Assembly: GCF_036898825.1 (NCBI RefSeq)
Contig: NZ_JARUND010000002.1
Location: 124,001 to 188,000, forward strand
From: Streptomyces sp. B21-083
Lineage (GTDB): Bacteria > Actinomycetota > Actinomycetes > Streptomycetales > Streptomycetaceae
Direction: 5' to 3'
DNA: 64,000 nucleotides
In this document: positions 1-10,500 of the stretch, piece after piece
Position numbering within the stretch: position 1 is the stretch's first letter
Layout of the letters: the number at the start of each line of letters is the position of its first letter
The notes under the pieces: model-generated
Database searches by the model: none
What the model saw: the letters and a program-made list of their open reading frames with translations, nothing else
What the model was told of the DNA's origin: nothing
Made by a program: the position numbers and the translations under genes

Positions 1-3000
1 CGCGGCGTGCGTGCGGACGAGGTCGGTGATGTGGCGGGACCGCTCGGCGGCCGGAAGAGCGGCCAGCTGCCCGCCCACCCGTCCCTCCGGTTCGGCCCGC
101 TCCGGTGTACGCGCGCCGGGAGCGACGGCGCCCGGCAGGCTGCTCAGCAGTGCCGTGGAACGCAGGCCGACGGCCTCGCGGTAGCGCTGCCAGTCGATGT
201 CGGCGACGACACAGAGCTCGTCGTGGTCCGCGAGGGCGGCGGTCATGGCGCGGACGGCCGCCGTGGGTTCCATGGGGCTGATGCCGAGGCGGCGCAGCCG
301 GTCGGCGATCGCGTCGTCGACCATGCCGCCGCCCGCCCAGGCACCCCAGGCGATGGAGGTGCCGGGCAGTCCGGCGGCCCGGCGTTCGGCGACCAGTGCG
401 TCGAGCGCGGCGTTGGCGGCGGCGTAGTTGCCCTGGCCCGCGCTGCCGAGGACGCCCATGAAGGAGGAGAACATGACGAAGTCGGTCAGGCCGAGGCCGT
501 CGGTGACGTCGTGCAGGGCGCGGGCCGCGGTGACCTTGACGCGCATCAGGGTGGCGAGGCGCGCCGGGTCGAGGGCGTCGAGGGTGCCGTCGTCGAGGAC
601 TCCGGCGGCGTGGACGACCGTGGTGAGGGGTTCCTCCACGGGGATCGCGGCGACGACCGCCGCCAGTTGCGCGCGGTCGGCGGCATCGCAGGCGGCGACA
701 GTCACCCGCGCGCCGAGCGCGGTGAGTTCGGCGGACAGTTCGTTCGCGCCGGGGGCCGCCGGTCCGCGACGGCTGAGCAGCAGCAGGTGGGTCGCCCCCT
801 GCCCGGCCAGCTCCCGGGCGACCTGGGCGCCCACCCCGCCGGTGCCGCCGGTGATCAGTACGGTGCCCTCGCCGACCCGGCCGGCAGTACGGCCGCCACC
901 GGGTTTCACCGGCAGCACACGGCGGCCGTACACCCCGGCGGAACGTACGGCGACCTGGTCCTCGTCGGTGACGGTGGCGAGGACCACGCAGAGCCGGTCC
1001 CCCGCCCGCTCGTCCAGTACGGCGGGCAGGTCGACGAGGCCGCCCCAGCTGTCGGGCCGTTCCAGCGCGACCGTCCGGCCCAGTCCGGCGACGGCGGCCT
1101 GCACGCTCTCCCCGGTCCGTTCGCCCCCGCCCACGGCCGCCAGGCCTCGGGTCGCGCACCACAACGGGGCCTGCGTCCCCGTATCGCCGAGCGCCTGGAC
1201 CAGGGCAAGGGTCAGCGAGAGCCCGGCGGGCACGTCGGGTTGGGCGGGGTGCGGGCGAATTTCCTCGGCCAGCAGCGAGAGCACGCCCGCCACAGGCTCC
1301 TCGGCGGACGCGGCACGCACAGCGGCGGCGAGCGATTCCCGGTCCTGGTCGAGGCCGGAGACGACGAGAGGCACCGGTTCGGCACCGGCCGCCGTCAGCG
1401 CGGCCAGTACGTCGGCGCCGCCGCCGCTGTCCGGCGCCGGAAGGACGACGAGCCACCGCCCGGACAGCGGTGCCCTCGGGGCGAGCGTCAGCGGGCGCCA
1501 GCCCACACGGTGGCGCCAGCTGTCGGCGCGCTGTCCCCGTATCCGCTCGGAGCGCCACGCGGTCAGGGCTGGCAGCACTACGCCCGCCGCGTCCGGGTCG
1601 ACGCCCAGGGTGTCGGCGAGGGCCGCGGAATCCTCGTTCTCGATCTCCTGCCACAGCGTGTCGTCGGCCGGCGTGTCGGAGCCCGGTGCCTGTGGCGATT
1701 CCAGCCAGTAACGGCTGCGCTGGAACGGATAGGTGGGCAGGTCCACCAGTTGGGCGCCGGTGTCCGCGAAGGCCGGCTTCCAGTCGACGGGGAGCCCGCG
1801 TACGAAGGCCTCGCCGAGCGCGTGACGCAGGCGCCGGATTCCGCCCTCGCCGCGCCGGAGGGTACCGAGTACGGCGGCGTCGTGGCCCGTCTCCTGGACG
1901 GTCTCCTCGATGGCCATGGTGAGCACCGGGTGCGGGCTGACCTCGATGAATCCGGTGTAGCCGGACTCCGCGAGGGTACGGACGGCCGGTGCGAACGCCA
2001 CGGTGGCCCGCAGGTTGCGGTACCAGTACTCGGCGTCCATCGTCACGGTGTCCAGCCAGCCCCCGCCCTCCACGGTGGAGTACAGCGGCACTTGGGCGGC
2101 CGTGGGCCGCAGTCCGGTCAGGGCTTTCAGGAGCGCCCCGCGTATCTCCTCCACATGGGCGGAGTGCGAGGCGTAGTCCACGTCGATACGCCTGGCCCGT
2201 ACGCCCTCTGCGGCGCAGTCCGTCAGCAACGCGGCCAGCGCGTCGGGGTCACCGGACACCACCCCGGCGGAGGGGGCGTTGGCGGCGGCGATCGACAGCC
2301 CGGGGCGGTCGGCGAGGAGGTCCGTCAGACGGTCGTACGGGAGGGCCACGGAGACCATGCCGCCGCGTCCGGCGAGCACTGCCAGCGCCTGGCTGCGCAG
2401 GGCGACGACCTTGGCCCCGTCCTCCAGAGACAGCGCGCCCGCCACTACGGCGGCGGCGATCTCCCCCTGCGAGTGGCCCACGACGGCGTCCGGTACGACT
2501 CCGTACGACCGCCACACCTCGGCCAGCGACACCATCACCGCGAACAGGGCGGGCTGCACCACATCCACGCGGTCCCACGCACTGCCCGACCGCACGGCAT
2601 CCAGCAACGGCCAGTCCACGAAGGGTGCGAGCGCCTGCTCGCACTCCGCCATCCGGGCCGCGAACACCGGCGACTCGTCGAGCAACTCCCTTGCCATACC
2701 GGCCCATTGGGAACCCTGACCGGGGAAGACGAAGACGACAGGTCCGGTGGCGGACGCCTCGCCCTCCACCACGTCAGCGCCGGGCGCCCCGGTGGCCAGC
2801 GCTGCGAGCCCCTCCTCCATCATCCGCCGGTCCCCGCTGACCACCGCCCGCCGGTCGAACAGTGAACGGGACGTGAGGAGAGAGAAGCCGAGGTCGCGAG
2901 CGGCGGGCCCGGCGGTGTCCCGGAGGAGCGGCAGCAGCCGGCGCGCCTGGTCGCGCAGGGCGTCCGGAGTGCGGGCGGAGAGCACCAGCGGCACCGGGAA

Positions 3001-4494
3001 GGTGTCGGGGACGGGGTTCGCAGCTGGAACCGGGTGCGCGGAGGACTCTGAGGGCGCTTCTTCCAGGATGAGGTGGGCGTTGGTCCCGCTGATCCCGAAC
3101 GACGACACCCCCGCCCGACGCGGACGCCCCTCGACCGCCACCCACTCCCGCTGCTCAGTCAGCAACTCGACACCACCCGAAGCCCAGTCCACCAACGGCG
3201 TCGGCTCATCCACATGCAACGTCCGTGGCAGCGCGCTCTTCTGAAGAGCCATCACCATCTTGATGACACCGGCCACCCCGGCCGCCGCCTGCGCATGCCC
3301 GATGTTGGACTTCAACGACCCCAGCCACAAAGGCTGGTCAGCGGACCGCTCCCGCCCGTACGTCGCCAACAAAGCCTGCGCCTCGATCGGATCCCCCAAC
3401 CGGGTCCCCGTCCCATGCGCCTCCACCACATCCACATCAGCCGCAGTCACACCCGCCGACGACAACGCCGCCCGGATCACCCGCTCCTGCGCCGGCCCAC
3501 TCGGCGCCGTCAACCCATTACTCGCCCCGTCCTGATTCACCGCACTACCCCGCACCACCGCCAACACCCGATGACCATGACGCCGGGCATCCGACAACCG
3601 CTCCAACACCAGCAGCCCCACACCCTCCGCCCAGCCCGTCCCCCCGGCCGACGCCGCGAACGAACGACACCGACCATCAACCGACAACCCCCGCTGCCGC
3701 GAAAACTCCACAAACGTCCCCGGCGACGACATCACCGTCACCCCACCCGCCAACGCCAGCGAACACTCCCCCGCCCGCAACGACGACACCGCCAAATGCA
3801 CCGCCACCAACGACGACGAACACGCCGTATCCACCGTCACCGCAGGACCCTCGAACCCCAACGAAAACGCCACCCGACCCGACAACACGCTTCCCGCGCC
3901 ACCCGTCAGCCGTTGCCCGTCGACGCCTCCGGCGGGTATGTGCAGCGGGGGTCCGTAGTCGTGGTACATGATTCCGGCGAAGACTCCGGTGCGGCTGCCG
4001 CGCAGTGAGTGCGGGTCAATCCCCGCCCCCTCCACCGCCTCCCACGCCGACTCCAACAACAACCGCTGCTGCGGATCCATCGCCAACGCCTCACGCGGCG
4101 AAATACCGAAAAACTCCGCATCGAACTCCGCCGCCCCATGCAAAAACCCGCCATGACGCGTATACGACGTCCCCGCCCGATCCGGATCCGGATCGAACAA
4201 CCCCTCCACATCCCAACCCCGGTCCACCGGAAACCCCGACACACCATCCCGACCCGACTCCACCAACTCCCACAACTCACCCGGCGAACCCACCCCACCC
4301 GGCAACCGACACGCCATCCCCACCACCGCCACCGCCTCACCCACACCAGCCTGGAGTTGCCGGTTCTCGCGGCGCAGCCGGGCGGTTTCCTTGAGGGCGT
4401 CCCTGAGTGCCGCCACGACGGTCGCGTCGGAGGCGGGCGAAGACGACGGCGAGGAAGGTGAGGACGGTGTCGAAGAAGACGGCGTTCGGGTCAT
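1..4494 (-). CDS. Type I modular polyketide synthase, extender module KS-AT-KR (3' end beyond the window)
   Basis: The reading frame is open from an ATG at 4494 to base 1, about 1498 codons, and continues past the edge. A short helical docking segment (residues about 24-45) precedes the KS (about 50-475), with VDTACSSS near residue 223, EAHGTGT and KSNIGH. The AT has GHSQGE near 673 and YASH near 771, the methylmalonyl-CoA signature. There is no DH between AT and KR. The KR has a GTGGVG cofactor loop near 1216, an LDD motif (B-type, so a D-configured hydroxyl is expected) and the catalytic YAAAN. The last visible residues look like the start of an ACP. A GGAGAAGGA ribosome site lies in the 23-base gap to the upstream PKS gene, so the two are one operon in collinear order. 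Inferred role: adds a methylmalonyl unit and reduces the ketone to an alcohol. Confidence 0.95.
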   Translation of the reverse strand, partial: MTRTPSSSTPSSPSSPSSSPASDATVVAALRDALKETARLRRENRQLQAGVGEAVAVVGMACRLPGGVGSPGELWELVESGRDGVSGFPVDRGWDVEGLFDPDPDRAGTSYTRHGGFLHGAAEFDAEFFGISPREALAMDPQQRLLLESAWEAVEGAGIDPHSLRGSRTGVFAGIMYHDYGPPLHIPAGGVDGQRLTGGAGSVLSGRVAFSLGFEGPAVTVDTACSSSLVAVHLAVSSLRAGECSLALAGGVTVMSSPGTFVEFSRQRGLSVDGRCRSFAASAGGTGWAEGVGLLVLERLSDARRHGHRVLAVVRGSAVNQDGASNGLTAPSGPAQERVIRAALSSAGVTAADVDVVEAHGTGTRLGDPIEAQALLATYGRERSADQPLWLGSLKSNIGHAQAAAGVAGVIKMVMALQKSALPRTLHVDEPTPLVDWASGGVELLTEQREWVAVEGRPRRAGVSSFGISGTNAHLILEEAPSESSAHPVPAANPVPDTFPVPLVLSARTPDALRDQARRLLPLLRDTAGPAARDLGFSLLTSRSLFDRRAVVSGDRRMMEEGLAALATGAPGADVVEGEASATGPVVFVFPGQGSQWAGMARELLDESPVFAARMAECEQALAPFVDWPLLDAVRSGSAWDRVDVVQPALFAVMVSLAEVWRSYGVVPDAVVGHSQGEIAAAVVAGALSLEDGAKVVALRSQALAVLAGRGGMVSVALPYDRLTDLLADRPGLSIAAANAPSAGVVSGDPDALAALLTDCAAEGVRARRIDVDYASHSAHVEEIRGALLKALTGLRPTAAQVPLYSTVEGGGWLDTVTMDAEYWYRNLRATVAFAPAVRTLAESGYTGFIEVSPHPVLTMAIEETVQETGHDAAVLGTLRRGEGGIRRLRHALGEAFVRGLPVDWKPAFADTGAQLVDLPTYPFQRSRYWLESPQAPGSDTPADDTLWQEIENEDSAALADTLGVDPDAAGVVLPALTAWRSERIRGQRADSWRHRVGWRPLTLAPRAPLSGRWLVVLPAPDSGGGADVLAALTAAGAEPVPLVVSGLDQDRESLAAAVRAASAEEPVAGVLSLLAEEIRPHPAQPDVPAGLSLTLALVQALGDTGTQAPLWCATRGLAAVGGGERTGESVQAAVAGLGRTVALERPDSWGGLVDLPAVLDERAGDRLCVVLATVTDEDQVAVRSAGVYGRRVLPVKPGGGRTAGRVGEGTVLITGGTGGVGAQVARELAGQGATHLLLLSRRGPAAPGANELSAELTALGARVTVAACDAADRAQLAAVVAAIPVEEPLTTVVHAAGVLDDGTLDALDPARLATLMRVKVTAARALHDVTDGLGLTDFVMFSSFMGVLGSAGQGNYAAANAALDALVAERRAAGLPGTSIAWGAWAGGGMVDDAIADRLRRLGISPMEPTAAVRAMTAALADHDELCVVADIDWQRYREAVGLRSTALLSSLPGAVAPGARTPERAEPEGRVGGQLAALPAAERSRHITDLVRTHAA
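3057..4351. repeat. KS-region direct repeat, copy A (module 2)
   Basis: This stretch matches 8756-10050 at a constant offset of 5699 bases. It is almost identical over 3057-3220, about 3420-3890 and 4019-4351, with a divergent patch at about 3895-4015. It encodes most of the module 2 KS. In the coding direction it uses many codons ending in G or T (TTG Leu, GGT Gly, GTG Val), unlike the C-ending codons of the adjacent AT and KR. Confidence 0.9.
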
Positions 4495-4517
4495 GAGCTT
4501 CCTTCTCCCGGTGCTGT

Positions 4518-7500
4518 TCAGGACTCGATGCCTTCGCGGGCCATACGGACCAGCTCCGCCACATCCATGGCGTCGATCAGTTCCTCTTCGGCGACCAGTG
4601 CCTCCGCTGCCTCCGCGCGGGCCCCTGTTCCCCCGTCTTCTGTGTCAGTACCGGCTTCGGTGTCGGTGTTGGCGGCGGGGAAGAGTTCGGACCACAGCCG
4701 CCCGGCCAGCGCGGTGGGTGTCGGGTGGTCGAACACGACGGTCGCGGACAGCGGCAGTCCGGTCGCCTTGCGGAGCCGGTTGCGCAGTTCGACGGCGCTG
4801 AGTGAGTCGGCGCCGAGTTCTTTGAAGCTCCGGCGCGTGTCGACGTTCTCCGCGCGGTCGTAGTTCAGGACGGCGGCGACCTCGGTCCGTACCAGGGCGA
4901 GCAGTTGCTTCTCCTGGGCGGTCGCGTCGAGTCCGGCGAGCCGGGCCACAAGACGGTCGCCGGGGGCTTCGGTAGGCGCGCCCTGCCCTGCCGTACCCCG
5001 GGTGGGCACCGGGACGAGCCCGCGCAACAACGGGGGTACGCCCGGTCCCGCGGTCCGTAGTGCGGCGGTGTCGAGGGCCACTGGTACGGGGCAGGCGGCG
5101 CCGGAGGCCAGCGCGGCGTCGAGGAGCCGCAGCCCCTGGTCGGGGGTGAGCGCGTGGATGCCCACGCGGGCGAACCGGCGGCGGTCGGCGTCGCCGAGCC
5201 CGGCCGCCATACCGCCCTCCGCCCACGGGCCCCAGGCGAGTGAGGTGGCCGCGAGGCCACGGGCCCGCCGGTGGTGTGCCAGGGCGTCCAGGAAGGTGTT
5301 GGCCGCCGCGTAGTTGGCCTGTCCCGCGCCGCCGAGGAGACCCTGCACGGAGGAGAAGAGGACGAAAGCGGTCAGGTCGAGTTCACGGGTGAGGTCGTGC
5401 AGGTGCCGGGCGGCGTCCGCCTTCGGTCGGAGCACCGCTGTGAGGCTCTCGGGTGTGAGGGCGTCGAACACGCGGTCGTCGAGGACACCGGCCGCGTGCA
5501 CCACGGCCGTCAGCGGACGGTCGGCGGGCACGGTGTCGAGCAGTGCCGCCAGAGCCGTACGGTCGGCGACGTCACAGGCGGCGATGGTGACCCTGGCCCC
5601 CGACTCGGCCAGCTCCGCCCGCAGTTCGGTGATGCCTGGGGCCGCGTCACCTCGTCGGCCGACGAGCAGCAGATCGCGTACGCCGTGCTCGGTGACCAGG
5701 TGACGGGCCACGGCGGCGCCCAGTGCGCCGGTCGCGCCGGTGATCAGTACGGTGCCGTCGGCCCGCCACGGTGTCTCGGCCGACGCGGGTGTCGAGGCGC
5801 GGGTCAGCCGAGGGACGAGCACGCGTCCGGCGCGGAGGGCGAGTTGGGCTTCGCCCGTGGCTTCCGCGGCGGCGAGGGCTGCCGTCAGTGTTCGCCGGGA
5901 GGCGGGTTCGTCGTCGAGGTCGAGCAGGGTGATCCGGTCGGGGTGCTCGGTCTGCGCGGAGCGGACCAGCCCCCAGACGGAGCTGTGTCCCAGGTCCGGC
6001 ACGTCCTCGTCCGGCCCGGTGGCGATGGCACCCCGGGTGACGACGACCAGGCGGGAGGTGGCGAAACGCTCGTCGGCCAGCCAGCCCTGAGCCAGGGCCA
6101 GGGCCCGCCCGGCGGCGTGCACCGCGTCCGTACCGTCCGCACCGTCCGCAGCGGGGCCGGTCAGCGGGGCCAGGACGACGCTCGGGACGTCTGCCTCGCT
6201 GCCCCCGTCCTCGGCCAGCGCGGCGAGGTCCGGATACGTACCGGCCACCGCCGACGGCTCGGCCAGGTCGGCCAGATCGGCCAGGTCATGCGCCTCTCCG
6301 ACGACCGCCCACCGACCGGGGAACACTTCAGGACGGGAGCCGACGGGGTCGGGCAGCGGAACCCACTCCACCCGGAACAGCGGGTCGCGTCCACCGCGCA
6401 CGGCGGTCCGGAGCTGCTCGGCGGTGACCGGCCGCCGCGACAGCGTGCCGATCGACGCCACCGTACGGCCGGCCGCGTCGGCGAAGGTGATGGTGACCGC
6501 GTCGGGGCCGACGGGTGCCAGTCGGACGCGGGCCGCCGTGGCCCCGGCCGTGGCGAGGCGCACCGCGCTCCACGCGAAGGGCAGGCGGGTTCCGTCTCCG
6601 CCGGGCAGGGCGCCGAGTTCGATGGCGTGCAGGGCGGCGTCGAGCAGCGCGGGGTGCAGCCCGTAGCCGGCCGCGAGGTCGACCTGCTCCTCGGGGAGGG
6701 CCAGTTCGGCGAAGACCTCCGTGCCGCGTCGCCACGCGTTGCGCAGTCCGCGGAAGGCGGGGCCGTAGCCGAAGCCCTGGGCGGCGAGCGACTCGTACCA
6801 GCCGGTCAGGTCCACCTCCTCGGCGTCCTCGGGGGGCCAGTTCGTCAAGGCGTCGGCATGGGCGTCGGTCATGGCCCCGCCGGCCTGGGTGAGCACCCCG
6901 GCGGCGTGCAGCGTCCAGTCGCCGCCATCCGCCTCTCCGCTCCCCCCACGGGCCGGTGCCGCCGCGGGCCGGGTGTGCACGGTGACGGACCGTCGGCCGT
7001 CGGCATCGGCGCCCGCCACCTGGACCTGAAGCTCTACGGCGCCCTCGTCCGGCAGTTCCAGCGGCGCCTGCAGGGTCAGTTCGTCCAGCATTTCGCAGCC
7101 GGTACGGCGAGCGGCGTGCAGGGCCAGTTCCACGAGCCCGGCGCCGGGGAAGAGCACGGTCCCGAGGACGGTGTGGTCGGCGAGCCAGGGATGCGTCTCC
7201 AGGGACAGCCGCCCGGTGAGCAGGAGCGTGTCGGAGTCCGCCGGTCGCACAGCGGCACCGAGCAGGGGATGACCGCCGGCACCGAGCCCCAGCGCGGGCG
7301 CGTCCCCGGTGGTGAGCGGGCCGGCGGCCGGCCAGTAACGCCTGCGCTGGAAGGCGTAGGTGGGCAGGTCGACGCGGCGGGCGCCCGTTCCGGTGAACAC
7401 GGCCGTCCAGTCGGGGCCGATGCCGCGTACGTGGAGCCGGGCGAGCCCCTCCGCGAGCGTTCGGTCCTCGGGGTGGTCACGCCGCAGCAGGGAAACGAAC

Positions 7501-10500
7501 TCCGTGTGCGCGTCGCGGTCCCGGGACTCGGACTCGTGCTCGTGCTCGTGCTCGTGCTCGGGGATGCAGTCACGGCCCATGGCGGTCAGTACGGCGTCCG
7601 GTCCGATCTCCAGGAACGTCGTCACCCCATCCGCCCGCAGGGCCCGTACGACGTCGGCGAACCGCACTGTCTCCCGGACGTGCCGGGCCCAGTGGTCCGC
7701 CTGCTGTGCACCGTCCCGGGGGACGGTTTCCTGCCCGGCGAGGGGTCGCCCTGTCATGGCAGACAGCAGGGGTACGGCGGGTTCCGACAGGTCGAGGCCC
7801 CGGGCCACTCGGCGGAATTCGTCCAGCATGGGGTCCATACGCGGTGAGTGGAAGGCATGGCTGACCCGCAGTCGCCTGGTCCTGCGTCCGCGCGCCGCCA
7901 GTTCGGCGGCGATCTCCATGACCGTGTCCTCGTCGCCGGAGAGCACGCAGGAGAGTGGGCCGTTGACGGCGGCGAGCGCGACCCGCGTCTCCCGGCCGTG
8001 CAACAGTTCGGCGATCTCCTCCTCGGGTGCCTGGACCGAGACCATGGCGCCGCCCTCGGGCAACGCGTCCATCAGGCGGCCCCGTTCGGAGACCAGCGTC
8101 ACCGCGTCGGACAGCGACAGCATCCCGGCGGCGTGGGCAGCCGCCAGTTCACCGACGGAGTGTCCTGCCACCCGGTCCGGGCGTACTCCGAAGTGTTCGA
8201 CGAGCCGGAAGAGGGCCACCTCGACCGCGAACAGGCCGGCCTGGGTGAACACGGTCCGGTCCAGCAGGGCGGCTTCCGGCGAGCCCGTCGCGGCGAAGAC
8301 GACGTCACGCAGCCGCCGTCCGAGGCGGTCACCGAACTCCTCGAAGATCTCGTCCAGCGACTGGGCGAACACGGGGAAACGTGCGTGGAGTTCGCGTCCC
8401 ATGCCCACGCGCTGGCTGCCCTGCCCGGTGAAGAGGAACGCCGTCTTTCCGCCTTTCGGCACACCCTGCGGGACACGGGACGACGACTCGCCGCCCGCCA
8501 GCGCGGTCAGTTCCGCCAGCATGCGGTCCGGGTCGTCGCCGACCACTACCGCCCGGTGTTCCAGCGCCGCACGTGTGGTGGCCAGCGAGAAGCCGACGTC
8601 GGCGATCGCGGCCCGTGGCGTCGCGCTCAGGTGTGCGCTCAACCGTCGGGCCTGTGCCCGTAGCGCCTGCTCGGTCCGGCCGGACAACGGCCACAGCACC
8701 GTCCCGGGAGAAAGCCCGGGTCCCGCGTCGGGTACGGGGGCGGAGTTCGGGGGTGCTTCTTCCAGGATGAGGTGGGCGTTGGTCCCGCTGATCCCGAACG
8801 ACGACACCCCCGCCCGACGCGGACGCCCCTCGACCGGCATCCACTCCCGCTGCTCAGTCAGCAGCTCGACACCACCCGAAGCCCAGTCCACCAACGGCGT
8901 CGGCGCATCCACATGCAACGTCCGTGGCAACACCCTGTGCCGCATCGCCTCGACCATCTTGATGACACCGGCCACCCCGGCCGCCGCCTGCGCATGCCCG
9001 ATATTGGACTTCAACGACCCCAGCCACAAAGGCCGTTGACCCGACCGCTCCCGTCCATACGTCGCCAACAAAGCCTGCGCCTCGATCGGATCCCCCAACC
9101 GGGTCCCCGTCCCATGCGCCTCCACCACATCCACATCAGCCGCAGTCACCCCGGCCGACGACAACGCCGCCCGGATCACCCGCTCCTGCGCCGGCCCACT
9201 CGGCGCCGTCAACCCATTACTCGCCCCGTCCTGATTCACCGCACTACCCCGCACCACCGCCAACACCCGATGACCATGACGCCGGGCATCCGACAACCGC
9301 TCCAACACCAGCAGCCCCACACCCTCCGCCCAGCCCGTCCCCCCGGCCGACGCCGCGAACGAACGACACCGACCATCAACCGACAACCCCCGCTGCCGCG
9401 AAAACTCCACAAACGTCCCCGGCGACGACATCACCGTCACCCCACCCGCCAACGCCAGCGAACACTCCCCCGCCCGCAACGACGACACCGCCAAATGCAC
9501 CGCCACCAACGACGACGAACACGCCGTATCCACCGTCACCGCAGGACCCTCGAACCCCAACGAAAACGCCACCCGACCCGACAACACGCTCGCCGCGCCA
9601 CCCGTCAACCGCCGCCCCTCGGAGGAGTCGGGGAGAGTGCCGCCGGTGCCGGAGTCCCTGAAGGTGAAGGTGCCGGCGAAGACTCCCGTGGGGCTGCCGC
9701 GCAACGAGTGCGGATCGATCCCCGCCCCCTCCACCGCCTCCCACGCCGACTCCAACAACAACCGCTGCTGCGGATCCATCGCCAACGCCTCACGCGGCGA
9801 AATACCGAAAAACTCCGCATCGAACTCCGCCGCCCCATGCAAAAACCCGCCATGACGCGTATACGACGTCCCCGCCCGATCCGGATCCGGATCGAACAAC
9901 CCCTCCACATCCCAACCCCGGTCCACCGGAAACCCCGACACACCATCCCGACCCGCCTGAACCAACTCCCACAACTCACCCGGCGAACCCACCCCACCCG
10001 GCAACCGACACGCCATCCCCACCACCGCCACCGCCTCACCCACACCAGCCGGCTGATATGCGTCGGGGCCCGGCGTCTGATCCTCGGCCGAGTTCCGCAC
10101 GTACCGGATCAGCGCCTCGGGTGTCGGGTGGTCGTAGATCAGGGTGCTGGGCAGGCGCGTGCCGGTGGCCCGGCTGAGGAGGTCGCTCAGTTCGACGCCC
10201 ATGAGGGAGCTGAAGCCGAGTTCGTTGAAGGAGGTGCTGACAGGGATCGCGTCGGGCGAGTCGTGGCCGAGGACACGGGCGATGTGGGTACGTACCAGCT
10301 CGGCCGGTTCGGGACGTCGGCCGCCGTCGGCCGATGCCGGGGCGGCCGGGCGGACGGTCGTCGCGTCGGCTGCCGGGAGTTCCGGGGTTTCGGGCGCGCC
10401 GGTGGACGTCCGGCCGGCGGGCAGCCGCGGGAGCTGTGCGCCGGTCGTGTCCAGCCAGTACCGCCGGCGCTGGAAGGCGTAGGTGGGCAGGGCGACACGA

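Noticed and set aside
7..2865. 952-residue plus-strand open frame
   Set aside because: It is antisense to the KS-AT-KR gene, has no recognisable domain and arises from GC-rich codon structure.
3906..4346. Trp/Arg-rich 146-residue frame also found at 9605-10045
   Set aside because: Wrong-frame reading of the duplicated KS region, not a real repeat gene.
5271..7847. 858-residue plus-strand open frame
   Set aside because: Antisense to the DH-KR-ACP part of the PKS; composition is Gly/Arg-rich without motifs.
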